Below are positions 6,120 to 12,647 of a stretch of 13,686 nt of DNA, in pieces. The notes beneath the pieces were generated by a model. That model was not told the DNA's origin, searched no databases, and saw only the letters and a list, made by a program, of their open reading frames with translations. The DNA is from an uncultured Bacteroidales bacterium (lineage in GTDB: Bacteria > Bacteroidota > Bacteroidia > Bacteroidales > Lentimicrobiaceae): the NCBI GenBank assembly GCA_937894795.1, contig CALCQV010000114.1, positions 1 through 13,686 of the forward strand, written 5' to 3'. The position numbers and the translations under genes were made by a program. How positions within the stretch are numbered: the stretch's first letter is position 1; the number at the start of each line of letters is the position of its first letter.

Positions 6120-7031
6120 ATGTCAATAGTCGTAAAAAATATAACTAAGCGTTACGGAGCACAACTGGCACTTGACAGTGTATCCTTCAATATTAAACCG
6201 GGTGAAATTGTTGGTCTGCTTGGCCCCAACGGAGCTGGCAAATCAACATTAATGAAGATTATCACCTGCTTCATCCCCCCTACATCGGGCGATGTTTCGG
6301 TTTATGGCCATGATATCAGGGAAGAATCACTTGAAATACGTAAAAAAGTTGGGTATCTGCCTGAAAATAACCCTCTTTATACGGAGATGTATATCCGTGA
6401 ATGTCTTAAATTCATTGCCGGATTGCATAATCTGGGTGATAAGGCTCACCAACGGATCAATGAGATCATGCAATTGACAGGGCTTGATTCTGAACGCAAA
6501 AAGAAGATAGGAGCCCTTTCAAAGGTATATAAACAGCGTGTAGGACTTGCCATGGCACTGGTTCATGATCCTGAAGTTCTTATTCTTGATGAGCCTACTT
6601 CAGGCCTTGATCCCAATCAGCTGGTTGAAATCAGAAACCTGATTGTGGAGATCGGCAAGCAGAAAACAATTATCCTGTCCACTCATATCATGCAGGAAGT
6701 TGAAGCCGTTTGCAACAGGGCCATTATCATTAATAAAGGTAAAATTGTGGCGGATGATTCGCCTAAAAACCTGCTTCATAATCTGGGAAATACTGACAGG
6801 GTGATAGCCGGCTTTGATAAGAATGTTGATCTGAAACTGCTTCAACAGATCAAAGGAGTCAGGAAAGTCACACCTATTGAGAATATGACCTGGCTGTTTG
6901 AATCAGAAAAGGACCATGATGTGCGTCAGGAGATCTTCAAGTTTGCTGTTGATCACAACCTGACCGTGCTCTCCATGCAGAAAGAGGAAAGTACGCTGGA
7001 GAATGTTTTCCTTAAGCTTACCACGAAATAA
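6120..7031 (+). CDS. gldA: GldA-type ABC transporter ATP-binding protein
   Basis: The 303-residue protein has one ABC ATPase domain (about residues 1-220) and a C-terminal domain of about 80 residues. The Walker A motif GPNGAGKS is at 35-42, a Q-loop region with YLPENNPLY at 79-87, Walker B with LILDEPT at 154-160, D-loop SGLD at 161-164, and the switch histidine His189 in STHI. The closest family I recognise is GldA, the ATPase of the gliding-motility ABC transporter GldAFG, which shares LDEPTxGLDPNQLVEIRN and LSTHIMQEVEA. The permease genes gldF and gldG are not in the window; in Flavobacterium gldA is also separate from them. One anomaly stands out: the signature motif reads LSKVY (133-137) where GldA proteins have LSKGY, so the near-invariant glycine is Val136 (GTA at 6525-6527). 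A related ABC-2 type ATPase with another role remains possible. Confidence 0.82.
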   Translation: MSIVVKNITKRYGAQLALDSVSFNIKPGEIVGLLGPNGAGKSTLMKIITCFIPPTSGDVSVYGHDIREESLEIRKKVGYLPENNPLYTEMYIRECLKFIAGLHNLGDKAHQRINEIMQLTGLDSERKKKIGALSKVYKQRVGLAMALVHDPEVLILDEPTSGLDPNQLVEIRNLIVEIGKQKTIILSTHIMQEVEAVCNRAIIINKGKIVADDSPKNLLHNLGNTDRVIAGFDKNVDLKLLQQIKGVRKVTPIENMTWLFESEKDHDVRQEIFKFAVDHNLTVLSMQKEESTLENVFLKLTTK

Positions 7032-7072
7032 AGAGGCCCTTTTATTGTTCTATTCATAAAAATTTATAATTC

Positions 7073-7105
7073 ACTGACCGTATCAGGGAATATTCTTACC
7101 TTTGC
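7073..7105 (+). promoter_or_regulatory. Promoter of metK
   Basis: TACCTTTGC at 7097-7105 is an exact Bacteroidota -7 box, identical to that of the rplM operon. At 20 bases upstream the -33 position reads ACTG (7073-7076), a weak match to TTTG. Transcription should start near 7111, leaving a leader of about 120 nt that holds the riboswitch-like element. Confidence 0.6.
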
Positions 7106-7107
7106 CG

Positions 7108-7124
7108 CGTGATGAAAAATCACG
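7108..7124 (+). other. Hairpin at the start of the metK leader
   Basis: CGTGAT and ATCACG form a perfect 6-bp stem around the loop GAAAA. It begins three bases after the -7 box, so the transcript may start within its 5' arm. It directly precedes the riboswitch-like core and may shield the 5' end or act as an upstream operator. Confidence 0.5.
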
Positions 7125-7193
7125 ATGGAGAGATTTGATTGATTGCAACCATTTAAAAAAATGCTAAAGCATTCCCGCCTTTAATCAAATCTC
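7125..7193 (+). promoter_or_regulatory. SAM-II-like riboswitch upstream of metK, with alternative stem
   Basis: The leader shows the ordered conserved blocks of the SAM-II aptamer: GATTTG at 7132-7137, TTGCA at 7143-7147, CCAT at 7149-7152 closing a stem with ATGG at 7125-7128, then TTTAAA at 7152-7157 and GCTAAAGC at 7163-7170. Distances between blocks are close to those of the well-studied SAM-II RNA. The pseudoknot can form through GC of TTGC with GC of GCTAAA, plus GATTG (7137-7141) against CATTC (7170-7174) with one mismatch. The closing stem is short and has a 3-by-1 internal loop, unlike the textbook form. A second stem pairs 7130-7142 with 7181-7193 and would destroy the aptamer, so it could be the expression platform. 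The position before S-adenosylmethionine synthetase supports feedback by SAM. I matched the core from memory, not by a covariance model. Confidence 0.62.
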
Positions 7194-7230
7194 CTTAACT
7201 AATTATTTTAACAGTAAAAAATTAAAATTA

Positions 7231-8565
7231 ATGGCCTATTTATTTACATCAGAATCGGTATCTGAAGGGCATCCTGATAAAGTAGCCGATCAGATATCAG
7301 ATGCCTTACTCGATGAATTTCTCAGATTTGACCCAAACTCAAAGGTTGCTTGTGAAACACTGGTTACTACCGGTCTTACCGTATGCAGCGGAGAAGTATT
7401 GACTGAAGGTTATGTTGATATTCAGAAGATTGTTCGTCAAACAATTAAAGAGATAGGATATACAAAAGGTGAATATCGCTTTGAATCTGAATCATGTGGT
7501 ATAATATCCACTATTCACGAACAATCAGTAGATATTAATCGCGGTGTTAACAGGGAAATTCCTGAAGACCAGGGCGCCGGCGATCAGGGAATGATGTTTG
7601 GTTATGCAAACAGTGATATGGTTAACTTCATGCCCATGCCTATTGAACTGGCGCATATTCTTCTGCAGAAGCTGGCCGAAATTCGCAAGGAGGGCAAGCT
7701 GATGACCTATCTGCGCCCTGATGCCAAATCACAGGTTACCGTTGAATATGATGATAACAATAAACCGGTTAGAATTGACACCATTGTTATCTCTACACAA
7801 CACGATGATTTTGCCGATTCTTCCCTGCCTGATGATGAACGCGACCTGTTTATGCAGCAACGCATTATGGCTGATATTCGTGAGATATTGATCCCCATGG
7901 CAATAGCTGACCTGCCCGATTATATAAGAGTACTGTTTAAAGACGACTTTAAGTTGTTTGTTAATCCAACCGGCAAATTCGTTATCGGAGGCCCGCACGG
8001 CGATACAGGCTTAACCGGTCGTAAAATTATTGTTGATACCTATGGCGGTAAAGGTGCTCATGGAGGTGGAGCCTTCTCAGGCAAGGATCCTTCAAAAGTG
8101 GATCGTTCAGCTGCCTATGCTGCCCGCCATATAGCCAAGAATCTTGTGGCTGCCGGCGTTGCCGACGAAGTGCTCGTTCAGATAGCCTATGCTATTGGCG
8201 TTGCCAAACCGGTAGGCTTGTACGTCAATACTTTTAATACAGCAAAAGTTGTTGGAGCAGATGGCAAGATCCTTCCCGACAGCAAAATAGCTGAACAGGT
8301 AGATGAACTCTTTGACTTAAGGCCCTATGCAATAATTAACCGCTTTGGCCTTCGCAATCCTATTTATCTCCCTACCGCTAAATACGGACACTTTGGAAGA
8401 GATGTGGTGAATGATTATGAGGTACAGGTCCATTATAAAAATGGTAGTACCTATTCAAGAGAAGTAAATGGTGAAATCCTCACTTTCAAGAAAGTGAAAT
8501 TGTTTGCCTGGGAAGACCTGGATTACGTTGACCGGATTAAAAAAGTATTTTCGTTCGTAAAGTAA
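7231..8565 (+). CDS. metK: S-adenosylmethionine synthetase
   Basis: MetK makes S-adenosylmethionine from methionine and ATP in the cytosol, releasing phosphate and pyrophosphate. The N-terminal SESVSEGHPDKVADQISDA (residues 8-26) holds the ATP- and metal-binding His and Asp. The signature GAGDQGMMFGYA is at 115-126 and the flexible-loop and phosphate-binding segment GGAFSGKDPSKVDRSAAY at 279-296; all are intact. At 444 residues it is longer than E. coli MetK (384), with extra length around residues 170-235 and at the C-terminus, which I believe is usual in Bacteroidota. The start is the family-typical MAYLFTSESV. It is transcribed alone from its own promoter, behind a SAM-II-like leader, and closed by a strong terminator. 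Confidence 0.97.
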   Translation: MAYLFTSESVSEGHPDKVADQISDALLDEFLRFDPNSKVACETLVTTGLTVCSGEVLTEGYVDIQKIVRQTIKEIGYTKGEYRFESESCGIISTIHEQSVDINRGVNREIPEDQGAGDQGMMFGYANSDMVNFMPMPIELAHILLQKLAEIRKEGKLMTYLRPDAKSQVTVEYDDNNKPVRIDTIVISTQHDDFADSSLPDDERDLFMQQRIMADIREILIPMAIADLPDYIRVLFKDDFKLFVNPTGKFVIGGPHGDTGLTGRKIIVDTYGGKGAHGGGAFSGKDPSKVDRSAAYAARHIAKNLVAAGVADEVLVQIAYAIGVAKPVGLYVNTFNTAKVVGADGKILPDSKIAEQVDELFDLRPYAIINRFGLRNPIYLPTAKYGHFGRDVVNDYEVQVHYKNGSTYSREVNGEILTFKKVKLFAWEDLDYVDRIKKVFSFVK

Positions 8566-8568
8566 AAC

Positions 8569-8597
8569 AAAAAGCTCCGGTTTTCCGGAGCTTTTTT
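8569..8597. terminator. Bidirectional terminator after metK
   Basis: A perfect 12-bp stem pairs AAAAAGCTCCGG (8569-8580) with CCGGAGCTTTTT (8585-8596) around a TTTT loop, followed by one more T. The A and T runs on both sides let it work on either strand, serving metK and the converging gene at 8640-9374. Confidence 0.94.
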
Positions 8598-8602
8598 ACA
8601 TT

Positions 8603-8634
8603 AAGCTAAACAAGTAATCCAAGCTAAACAAGTA
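8603..8634. repeat. 14-bp direct repeat next to the metK terminator
   Basis: AAGCTAAACAAGTA occurs at 8603-8616 and again at 8621-8634, offset by 18 bases. It fills the gap between the terminator and the stop codon of the converging gene. It looks like another small tandem duplication, as after terC. Confidence 0.85.
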
Positions 8635-8639
8635 TTGTA

Positions 8640-9374
8640 TTAACGCTTTACAACCAATTTTCGTGTAACCGTTGCTGAATTATTTACCATTACTGTATAA
8701 AAATATACACCATTCTTTAAATCACTGACATTGATCTCGGCTTTACCTTCGTTCTTTGTCAGCTCAATGGTGCTAACGGTATTACCAAGCAGATTGCTAA
8801 CCTTAATCTGTGCATTTGAAGTATTTACAGGTAATTTATAGTCGAAATAAATAACTGAAGTAGCGGGATTGGGATAAGCATTGGACACTTTCACACTCTT
8901 TACGAGGTTTTCGGCCTTGCCAAGAAATCCAATGTTGAAATTAACAATCACATAACTGGAGTCATTGGGATTATCCATATCAAAGAATACAAACTTGGCC
9001 GTTGAGGTTCCAAGGGTACCGGCAGGATAAGTCAGATCCCCTTCAAAATTGGTGCACAGCTGATTGGGCTCTATGGTGATTGCATCAGGTGATTCAAAAA
9101 CAAATGGCGGATAGCATGAGACCCAGCAGATGGTCAATCCTTCCACTGCAGGCAACATATTCATTTCAATTTTCTTAACCTTGACGTTTTTAGCTGATGT
9201 GGCTACATTCAGTACATCGAGTTTAAATGATGCATAACCGGCCGACGGTGTGCAGAGCATGTCAATGGTGGTACCGGTAATATCTCCACCCTCCTTGTCC
9301 TTTAATTGCAGTGACTGCGCTGACAAAGTTGCAATGAAGAGCATGGTTGCTATAAGTAGTACTGTTCTTTTCAT
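8640..9374 (-). CDS. Small secreted protein with T9SS C-terminal sorting domain
   Basis: The 244-residue protein begins with a signal peptide (about residues 1-20, hydrophobic LLIATMLFIATLSAQ). The last 80 residues (about 165-244) form a type A T9SS sorting domain: SNAYPNPATSVIYFDY, then IKVSNLLGNTV, then LKNGVYFYTVMVNNSATVTR and a closing KLVVKR. Such domains direct cargo across the outer membrane through the Por/T9SS machinery and are removed. The middle part (about 21-160) is predicted beta-rich and carries four cysteines (41, 83, 87, 107), which could form disulfides. I do not recognise this middle domain and assign no function. A good -7 box lies 22 bases upstream of the start, and the gene diverges from another T9SS cargo gene. 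Confidence 0.88.
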   Translation of the reverse strand: MKRTVLLIATMLFIATLSAQSLQLKDKEGGDITGTTIDMLCTPSAGYASFKLDVLNVATSAKNVKVKKIEMNMLPAVEGLTICWVSCYPPFVFESPDAITIEPNQLCTNFEGDLTYPAGTLGTSTAKFVFFDMDNPNDSSYVIVNFNIGFLGKAENLVKSVKVSNAYPNPATSVIYFDYKLPVNTSNAQIKVSNLLGNTVSTIELTKNEGKAEINVSDLKNGVYFYTVMVNNSATVTRKLVVKR

Positions 9375-9591
9375 AATCTACGCTGTTTTTCTTTACAAAG
9401 ATACTACAAAAAACGTGCTACAATAATTACCTTTGGAAAGTTTTTAAAAATATTTCCAATCCCAACGCGGCAAAGATATAGGTAATGTTTAACGTAGAGA
9501 GAAAAATGATCATATTTTTTATCAACAATCCCATTGATAAAACTTTTATCGCTTTCTTTGTAAATCAAAATAATTAATTAACTATCAGACT
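9375..9591. promoter_or_regulatory. Divergent promoter region between two T9SS cargo genes
   Basis: The 217 bases hold a minus-strand -7 box TATCTTTG (9403-9396) suited to the leftward gene, giving a leader of only about 15 nt. A plus-strand box TACCTTTG is at 9428-9435, which would give the rightward gene a leader of about 150 nt; a nearer but imperfect one is TTTCTTTG at 9553-9560. Two inverted repeats are present: TTGGAAA/TTTCCAA (9433-9439, 9453-9459) and TTTTATCAA/TTGATAAAA (9517-9525, 9534-9542). Confidence 0.5.
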
Positions 9592-11259
9592 ATGAAAAAA
9601 TTAGCTTTACTCTCATTGTTAATAACTATAGGATTCACTTCTATAGGACAATCACCGCGACTGGTTATGCTTGAGCATTTTACGCAGGCATCATGTGGTC
9701 CATGTGCTTCAGTTAATCCCACCATTCATAATATTCTGGTAAATAATCCTCAAACATTAACATGCATTAACTACCATACCAGTTGGCCGGGATATGACCC
9801 CATGTATTTGCACAATACAGTTGACCCCACTTCACGGGTAACCTATTATGGTGTGAACAGTGTTCCCCACTCTGTGATTGACGGCAATGTCTATTCAGGC
9901 CATCCCAATGGGTGGACGGGCAACATGACCATGATTAATAACAGGGCTGCCGTACCATCACCCTTCACATTGAGCGTTAACCAACACCTCTCAACCGGCA
10001 ATGATACCCTCTTTGTCACCATGCTTGTTGAAGCTACCATGCCTGTTACAGGCCCTATCACCGCCTACATGGGTGTTATTGAGAAGCTTATTCATTTTAC
10101 CTCTGCTCCCGGTTCCAATGGCGAGAAGGATTTCTATAATGTTCTCAAGAAAATGCTCCCCACCAAAAGTGGCATCGCCCTGCCAACTCCCATGCAAACC
10201 GGCGATTATGTGATACTTGAGTCATACTGGGTATTGGCCAATGTATATCAGCTTGACCAGTTGAGTGTGGTAAGTTTTATACAGAATCCCACTACCAAGG
10301 AGGTCCACCAGGCTGCCAACCTGCAATTAACCCCCATCGAGGCTGTTTATGATAATGATGTTGAGTCAGTATCCCTCACTAACATGCTGCAGCGCTACTG
10401 CACCAATACGTTGGCTCCAAATATCAGAATTCGTAATAACGGCAATAACAACCTTACCAACCTTTCCATTAAATATCAGGTAAACAATGAAGAAATTCAT
10501 ACTTTCCAGTGGAACGGCAATATGGCATTCCTTGGAAAGGCTGAACTTGAGCTGCCTGACATAACCTTTACCATGCAGGATACCAATACTCTGAAGGTCT
10601 ATGTTGATCAGGTAAACCAGGTCAATGATGAATATACCAAAAACGATACACTGGTGCATACTTTTTACCCTTCGTATAAGGTGGGGCAGAATGTGCAGCT
10701 GAAAGTACGCACCGATAACGGACCGGGTGAAGTAACCTGGGCCATCATCAACAGCGCCGGCGAAACGGTTGCTTCAGGCGGCCCCTATACCGAATCCGGA
10801 ACCATGTACACCGAAGATATACTGCTTGAAGAAGACGACTGCTATGACTTCTTCATCTATGACTCAGGAGGCAATGGCTTATGCTGCGGCAATGGAGCCG
10901 GCTTCTTCCGCCTTGCTCCTCCTTCAGGCTCTCCGGTTCTGGCACAGGGTACTTCCTTTGGCTATGAACTGAGCGCCCAGTTTGAAGTATATACCGTTGG
11001 TGTCAATAATATTGCAAATCCGGCTGATCTTAAAGTCTACCCGAATCCTGCCGGCAACAAGTTCATGATTGAAGTGCCCGCCTCCATTGCAGCCTATTCA
11101 TTGAGCGTTGCCAATCAGATGGGACAAAGGGTTTATGAAGCGGAAGGACTTACCGGTAACGTTGAAATCAATTCGCAGAAATGGACTAACGGCCTTTATA
11201 TTATAACTATCGAATCAGAACAGGGAGTCCTGGTGCGTAAAATGAATATATTAAAGTAA
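9592..11259 (+). CDS. Secreted thioredoxin-like (Omp28-related) protein with T9SS sorting domain
   Basis: The 555-residue protein starts with a signal peptide (about 1-20, ending TSIGQ). The next part looks like a thioredoxin-fold Omp28-type domain: LEHFTQASCGPCASVNP carries the CGPC redox motif at Cys35-Cys38, followed by NYHTSWPGYDPMY and the cis-Pro-like segment GVNSVPHSVIDG. A central beta-rich region follows, then at about 418-441 the cysteine motif CYDFFIYDSGGNGLCCGNG, of a kind repeated in many Bacteroidota secreted proteins. The final 80 residues (about 475-555) are a type A T9SS sorting domain with LKVYPNPAGNKFMIEV, NQMGQRVYEAEG, NGLYIITIES and a basic end. It is probably exported to the cell surface or medium and may act on thiols or disulfides, though the substrate is unknown. 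It may be co-transcribed with the S4 gene 18 bases downstream. Confidence 0.88.
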   Translation: MKKLALLSLLITIGFTSIGQSPRLVMLEHFTQASCGPCASVNPTIHNILVNNPQTLTCINYHTSWPGYDPMYLHNTVDPTSRVTYYGVNSVPHSVIDGNVYSGHPNGWTGNMTMINNRAAVPSPFTLSVNQHLSTGNDTLFVTMLVEATMPVTGPITAYMGVIEKLIHFTSAPGSNGEKDFYNVLKKMLPTKSGIALPTPMQTGDYVILESYWVLANVYQLDQLSVVSFIQNPTTKEVHQAANLQLTPIEAVYDNDVESVSLTNMLQRYCTNTLAPNIRIRNNGNNNLTNLSIKYQVNNEEIHTFQWNGNMAFLGKAELELPDITFTMQDTNTLKVYVDQVNQVNDEYTKNDTLVHTFYPSYKVGQNVQLKVRTDNGPGEVTWAIINSAGETVASGGPYTESGTMYTEDILLEEDDCYDFFIYDSGGNGLCCGNGAGFFRLAPPSGSPVLAQGTSFGYELSAQFEVYTVGVNNIANPADLKVYPNPAGNKFMIEVPASIAAYSLSVANQMGQRVYEAEGLTGNVEINSQKWTNGLYIITIESEQGVLVRKMNILK

Positions 11260-11277
11260 AAGGGCCGGCAACACGCT

Positions 11278-11502
11278 ATGAAATTCAACCTGCAACCGGG
11301 GCACGACTATATCCAGTTAAACCAGCTGTTGAAGCTTCTCGGCCTGGTTGAATCAGGCGGAGAAGCCAACCGGGTGATCACTGATGGTGAGGTTATGGTA
11401 AATAACCTTCCGGAAACTCAAAAACGTAAGAAACTGCGCATTGGCGATGTGGTTTTATGGGATTCCCATGAGATCAGCATAGTAGCTGAAGAAGAAGATT
11501 AA
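11278..11502 (+). CDS. Small S4-domain RNA-binding protein (YbcJ-like)
   Basis: This 74-residue protein is a single S4 RNA-binding domain. The core LNQLLKLLGLVESGGEANRV (about 15-34) is the helix pair of the fold, and DGEVMVNN with KRKKLRIGDVV supplies the strand-turn part and basic RNA-facing residues. It resembles E. coli YbcJ in length and in the ESGxxA and KxxKxxxGDxV patterns. In this family it likely binds structured RNA such as rRNA, but the role is not established. The start is chosen from the full-length match to YbcJ. It sits 18 bases after the T9SS cargo gene with no terminator between them, so it may share that transcript, although the two products work in different compartments. 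Confidence 0.87.
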   Translation: MKFNLQPGHDYIQLNQLLKLLGLVESGGEANRVITDGEVMVNNLPETQKRKKLRIGDVVLWDSHEISIVAEEED

Positions 11503-11535
11503 CAGTCACTTTTCATGAATAGCCGAGAGTGTATG

Positions 11536-11559
11536 TAGAATAAATTTATTCTATATTTG
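11536..11559 (+). promoter_or_regulatory. Promoter with an 18-bp perfect palindrome (candidate operator)
   Basis: TATATTTG at 11552-11559, followed by C, is an exact -7 box. Immediately before it, and overlapping its first two bases, TAGAATAAATTTATTCTA (11536-11553) is a perfect 18-bp palindrome filling the space between the -33 and -7 positions. A dimeric repressor bound there would block RNA polymerase. I do not recognise the half-site as that of a named regulator. No clear -33 TTTG is visible. Confidence 0.6.
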
Positions 11560-11593
11560 CACGGTTATGCAAATCTGTTCTAATCGTTTTATC

Positions 11594-12610
11594 ATGTCAA
11601 GATCCATTATTTTCCCGGTACTTTTAACACTGTATTCCATATTCAGTGCAACGGCAATTGCCCAAACCAATGATTTTTATGATGATGCACCCCAATCCGC
11701 ATTAAATGGCAGCACACTCGTTGTGAACGGCGAGATTGAGCAGTCGTACACGGTTGATTTTGCCGCCTTGCCCTTGCGTGAGGTCATCGTAAAAGAGGCA
11801 TCCTACACCGAAACGGCCGGTAAATTTATCGGAGCCTATCAGTATGAGGGTTATTCACTCTATGATATTCTGAACAAGGCTGTACTTGCAAAGAAAAACG
11901 CCAATGAATTCCCGCCAATCATCGACCTCTATGTGGAAATTGCAAACGCCAAAGGCGAGAAGGTCGTTATCAGCTGGGGTGAGATCTACTATCCCGCCAA
12001 CAGGCATCAAATAATCATTGCATCAAAGGTGCGCCGCATAGTTCCGTCAAAGACTAAGGAATTGTGGACGCTGCCGGTCGACTCAAAGCTCGTTGTTGCC
12101 GCTGATTTATATACAGAACGCAATATCGACTCACCGGTGAGCATCACCATCAAATCGGCCGATGTTGATTATAAGATTGAGAAGGATATGCCCTACATGT
12201 ATTCACCTACAGTGGCCCTGAAGCTCCCCGGATCAGCCAAATCCATTGATGAAAAGAGCATCACAGCCTCAACCACCCTCTATAATACGGTATTCTATGG
12301 CCGTGGCAAGGGAATACACAGCACCACGCCGTTTAATGGAGTATTGCTGAAAGAACGGCTTAAAAACGATCTTTCCATAAATCCGGCTACCTTGCGTCAC
12401 GGAATCCTGGTCTTTGCAGGTGTGGATGGCTACCGCGGAGTATTTACTCTGAGTGAGGTATATAACCGAAATGACCAGGCTGAACTGTTACTGGTACCAC
12501 AGCAGGGTGTTGTGGGCAGCGGCGCCTACCAGCTGTTCCCTGCCATGGACTTCTTCTCCGACAGGGCCATCAAGGGACTGGCAGAAATCAGATATATGGA
12601 GATTGAATAG
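11594..12610 (+). CDS. Secreted protein with two SUOX-like (molybdopterin-oxidoreductase-fold) modules, no cysteines
   Basis: I start at the ATG at 11594 (338 residues): it opens a clean signal peptide, MSRSIIFPVLLTLYSIF to about residue 24 (AIAQ), and lies about 28 bases after the predicted transcription start. The upstream in-frame ATG at 11567 would leave almost no leader and puts polar residues before the signal. The mature protein seems to have two related halves. The first (about 42-181) has LVVNGEIEQSYTVDFAALPL, then YQYEGYSLYDILNKA and VEIANAKGEKVVISWGEI. The second (about 227-338) has TPFNGVLLKERL and VFAGVDGYRGVFTLSEV. These patterns recall the oxidoreductase molybdopterin-binding domain (sulfite-oxidase type). 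The 338-residue form has no cysteine at all, so the usual Cys ligand of molybdenum is missing. It may be a non-catalytic binding protein. Function unknown; the family call is by pattern only. Confidence 0.6.
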   Translation: MSRSIIFPVLLTLYSIFSATAIAQTNDFYDDAPQSALNGSTLVVNGEIEQSYTVDFAALPLREVIVKEASYTETAGKFIGAYQYEGYSLYDILNKAVLAKKNANEFPPIIDLYVEIANAKGEKVVISWGEIYYPANRHQIIIASKVRRIVPSKTKELWTLPVDSKLVVAADLYTERNIDSPVSITIKSADVDYKIEKDMPYMYSPTVALKLPGSAKSIDEKSITASTTLYNTVFYGRGKGIHSTTPFNGVLLKERLKNDLSINPATLRHGILVFAGVDGYRGVFTLSEVYNRNDQAELLLVPQQGVVGSGAYQLFPAMDFFSDRAIKGLAEIRYMEIE

Positions 12611-12647
12611 TTGGAACCTGCTGTAGGGTGCAGTTATAAATTCCTTG

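Noticed and set aside
7108..7193. SAM-I riboswitch as the identity of the metK leader
   Set aside because: GCAACC and ATGCTAAA..TTCC recall SAM-I, but the GGAGGGACTGGCCC and ATGAAACC segments are missing and the spacing is too short; the SAM-II blocks fit better.
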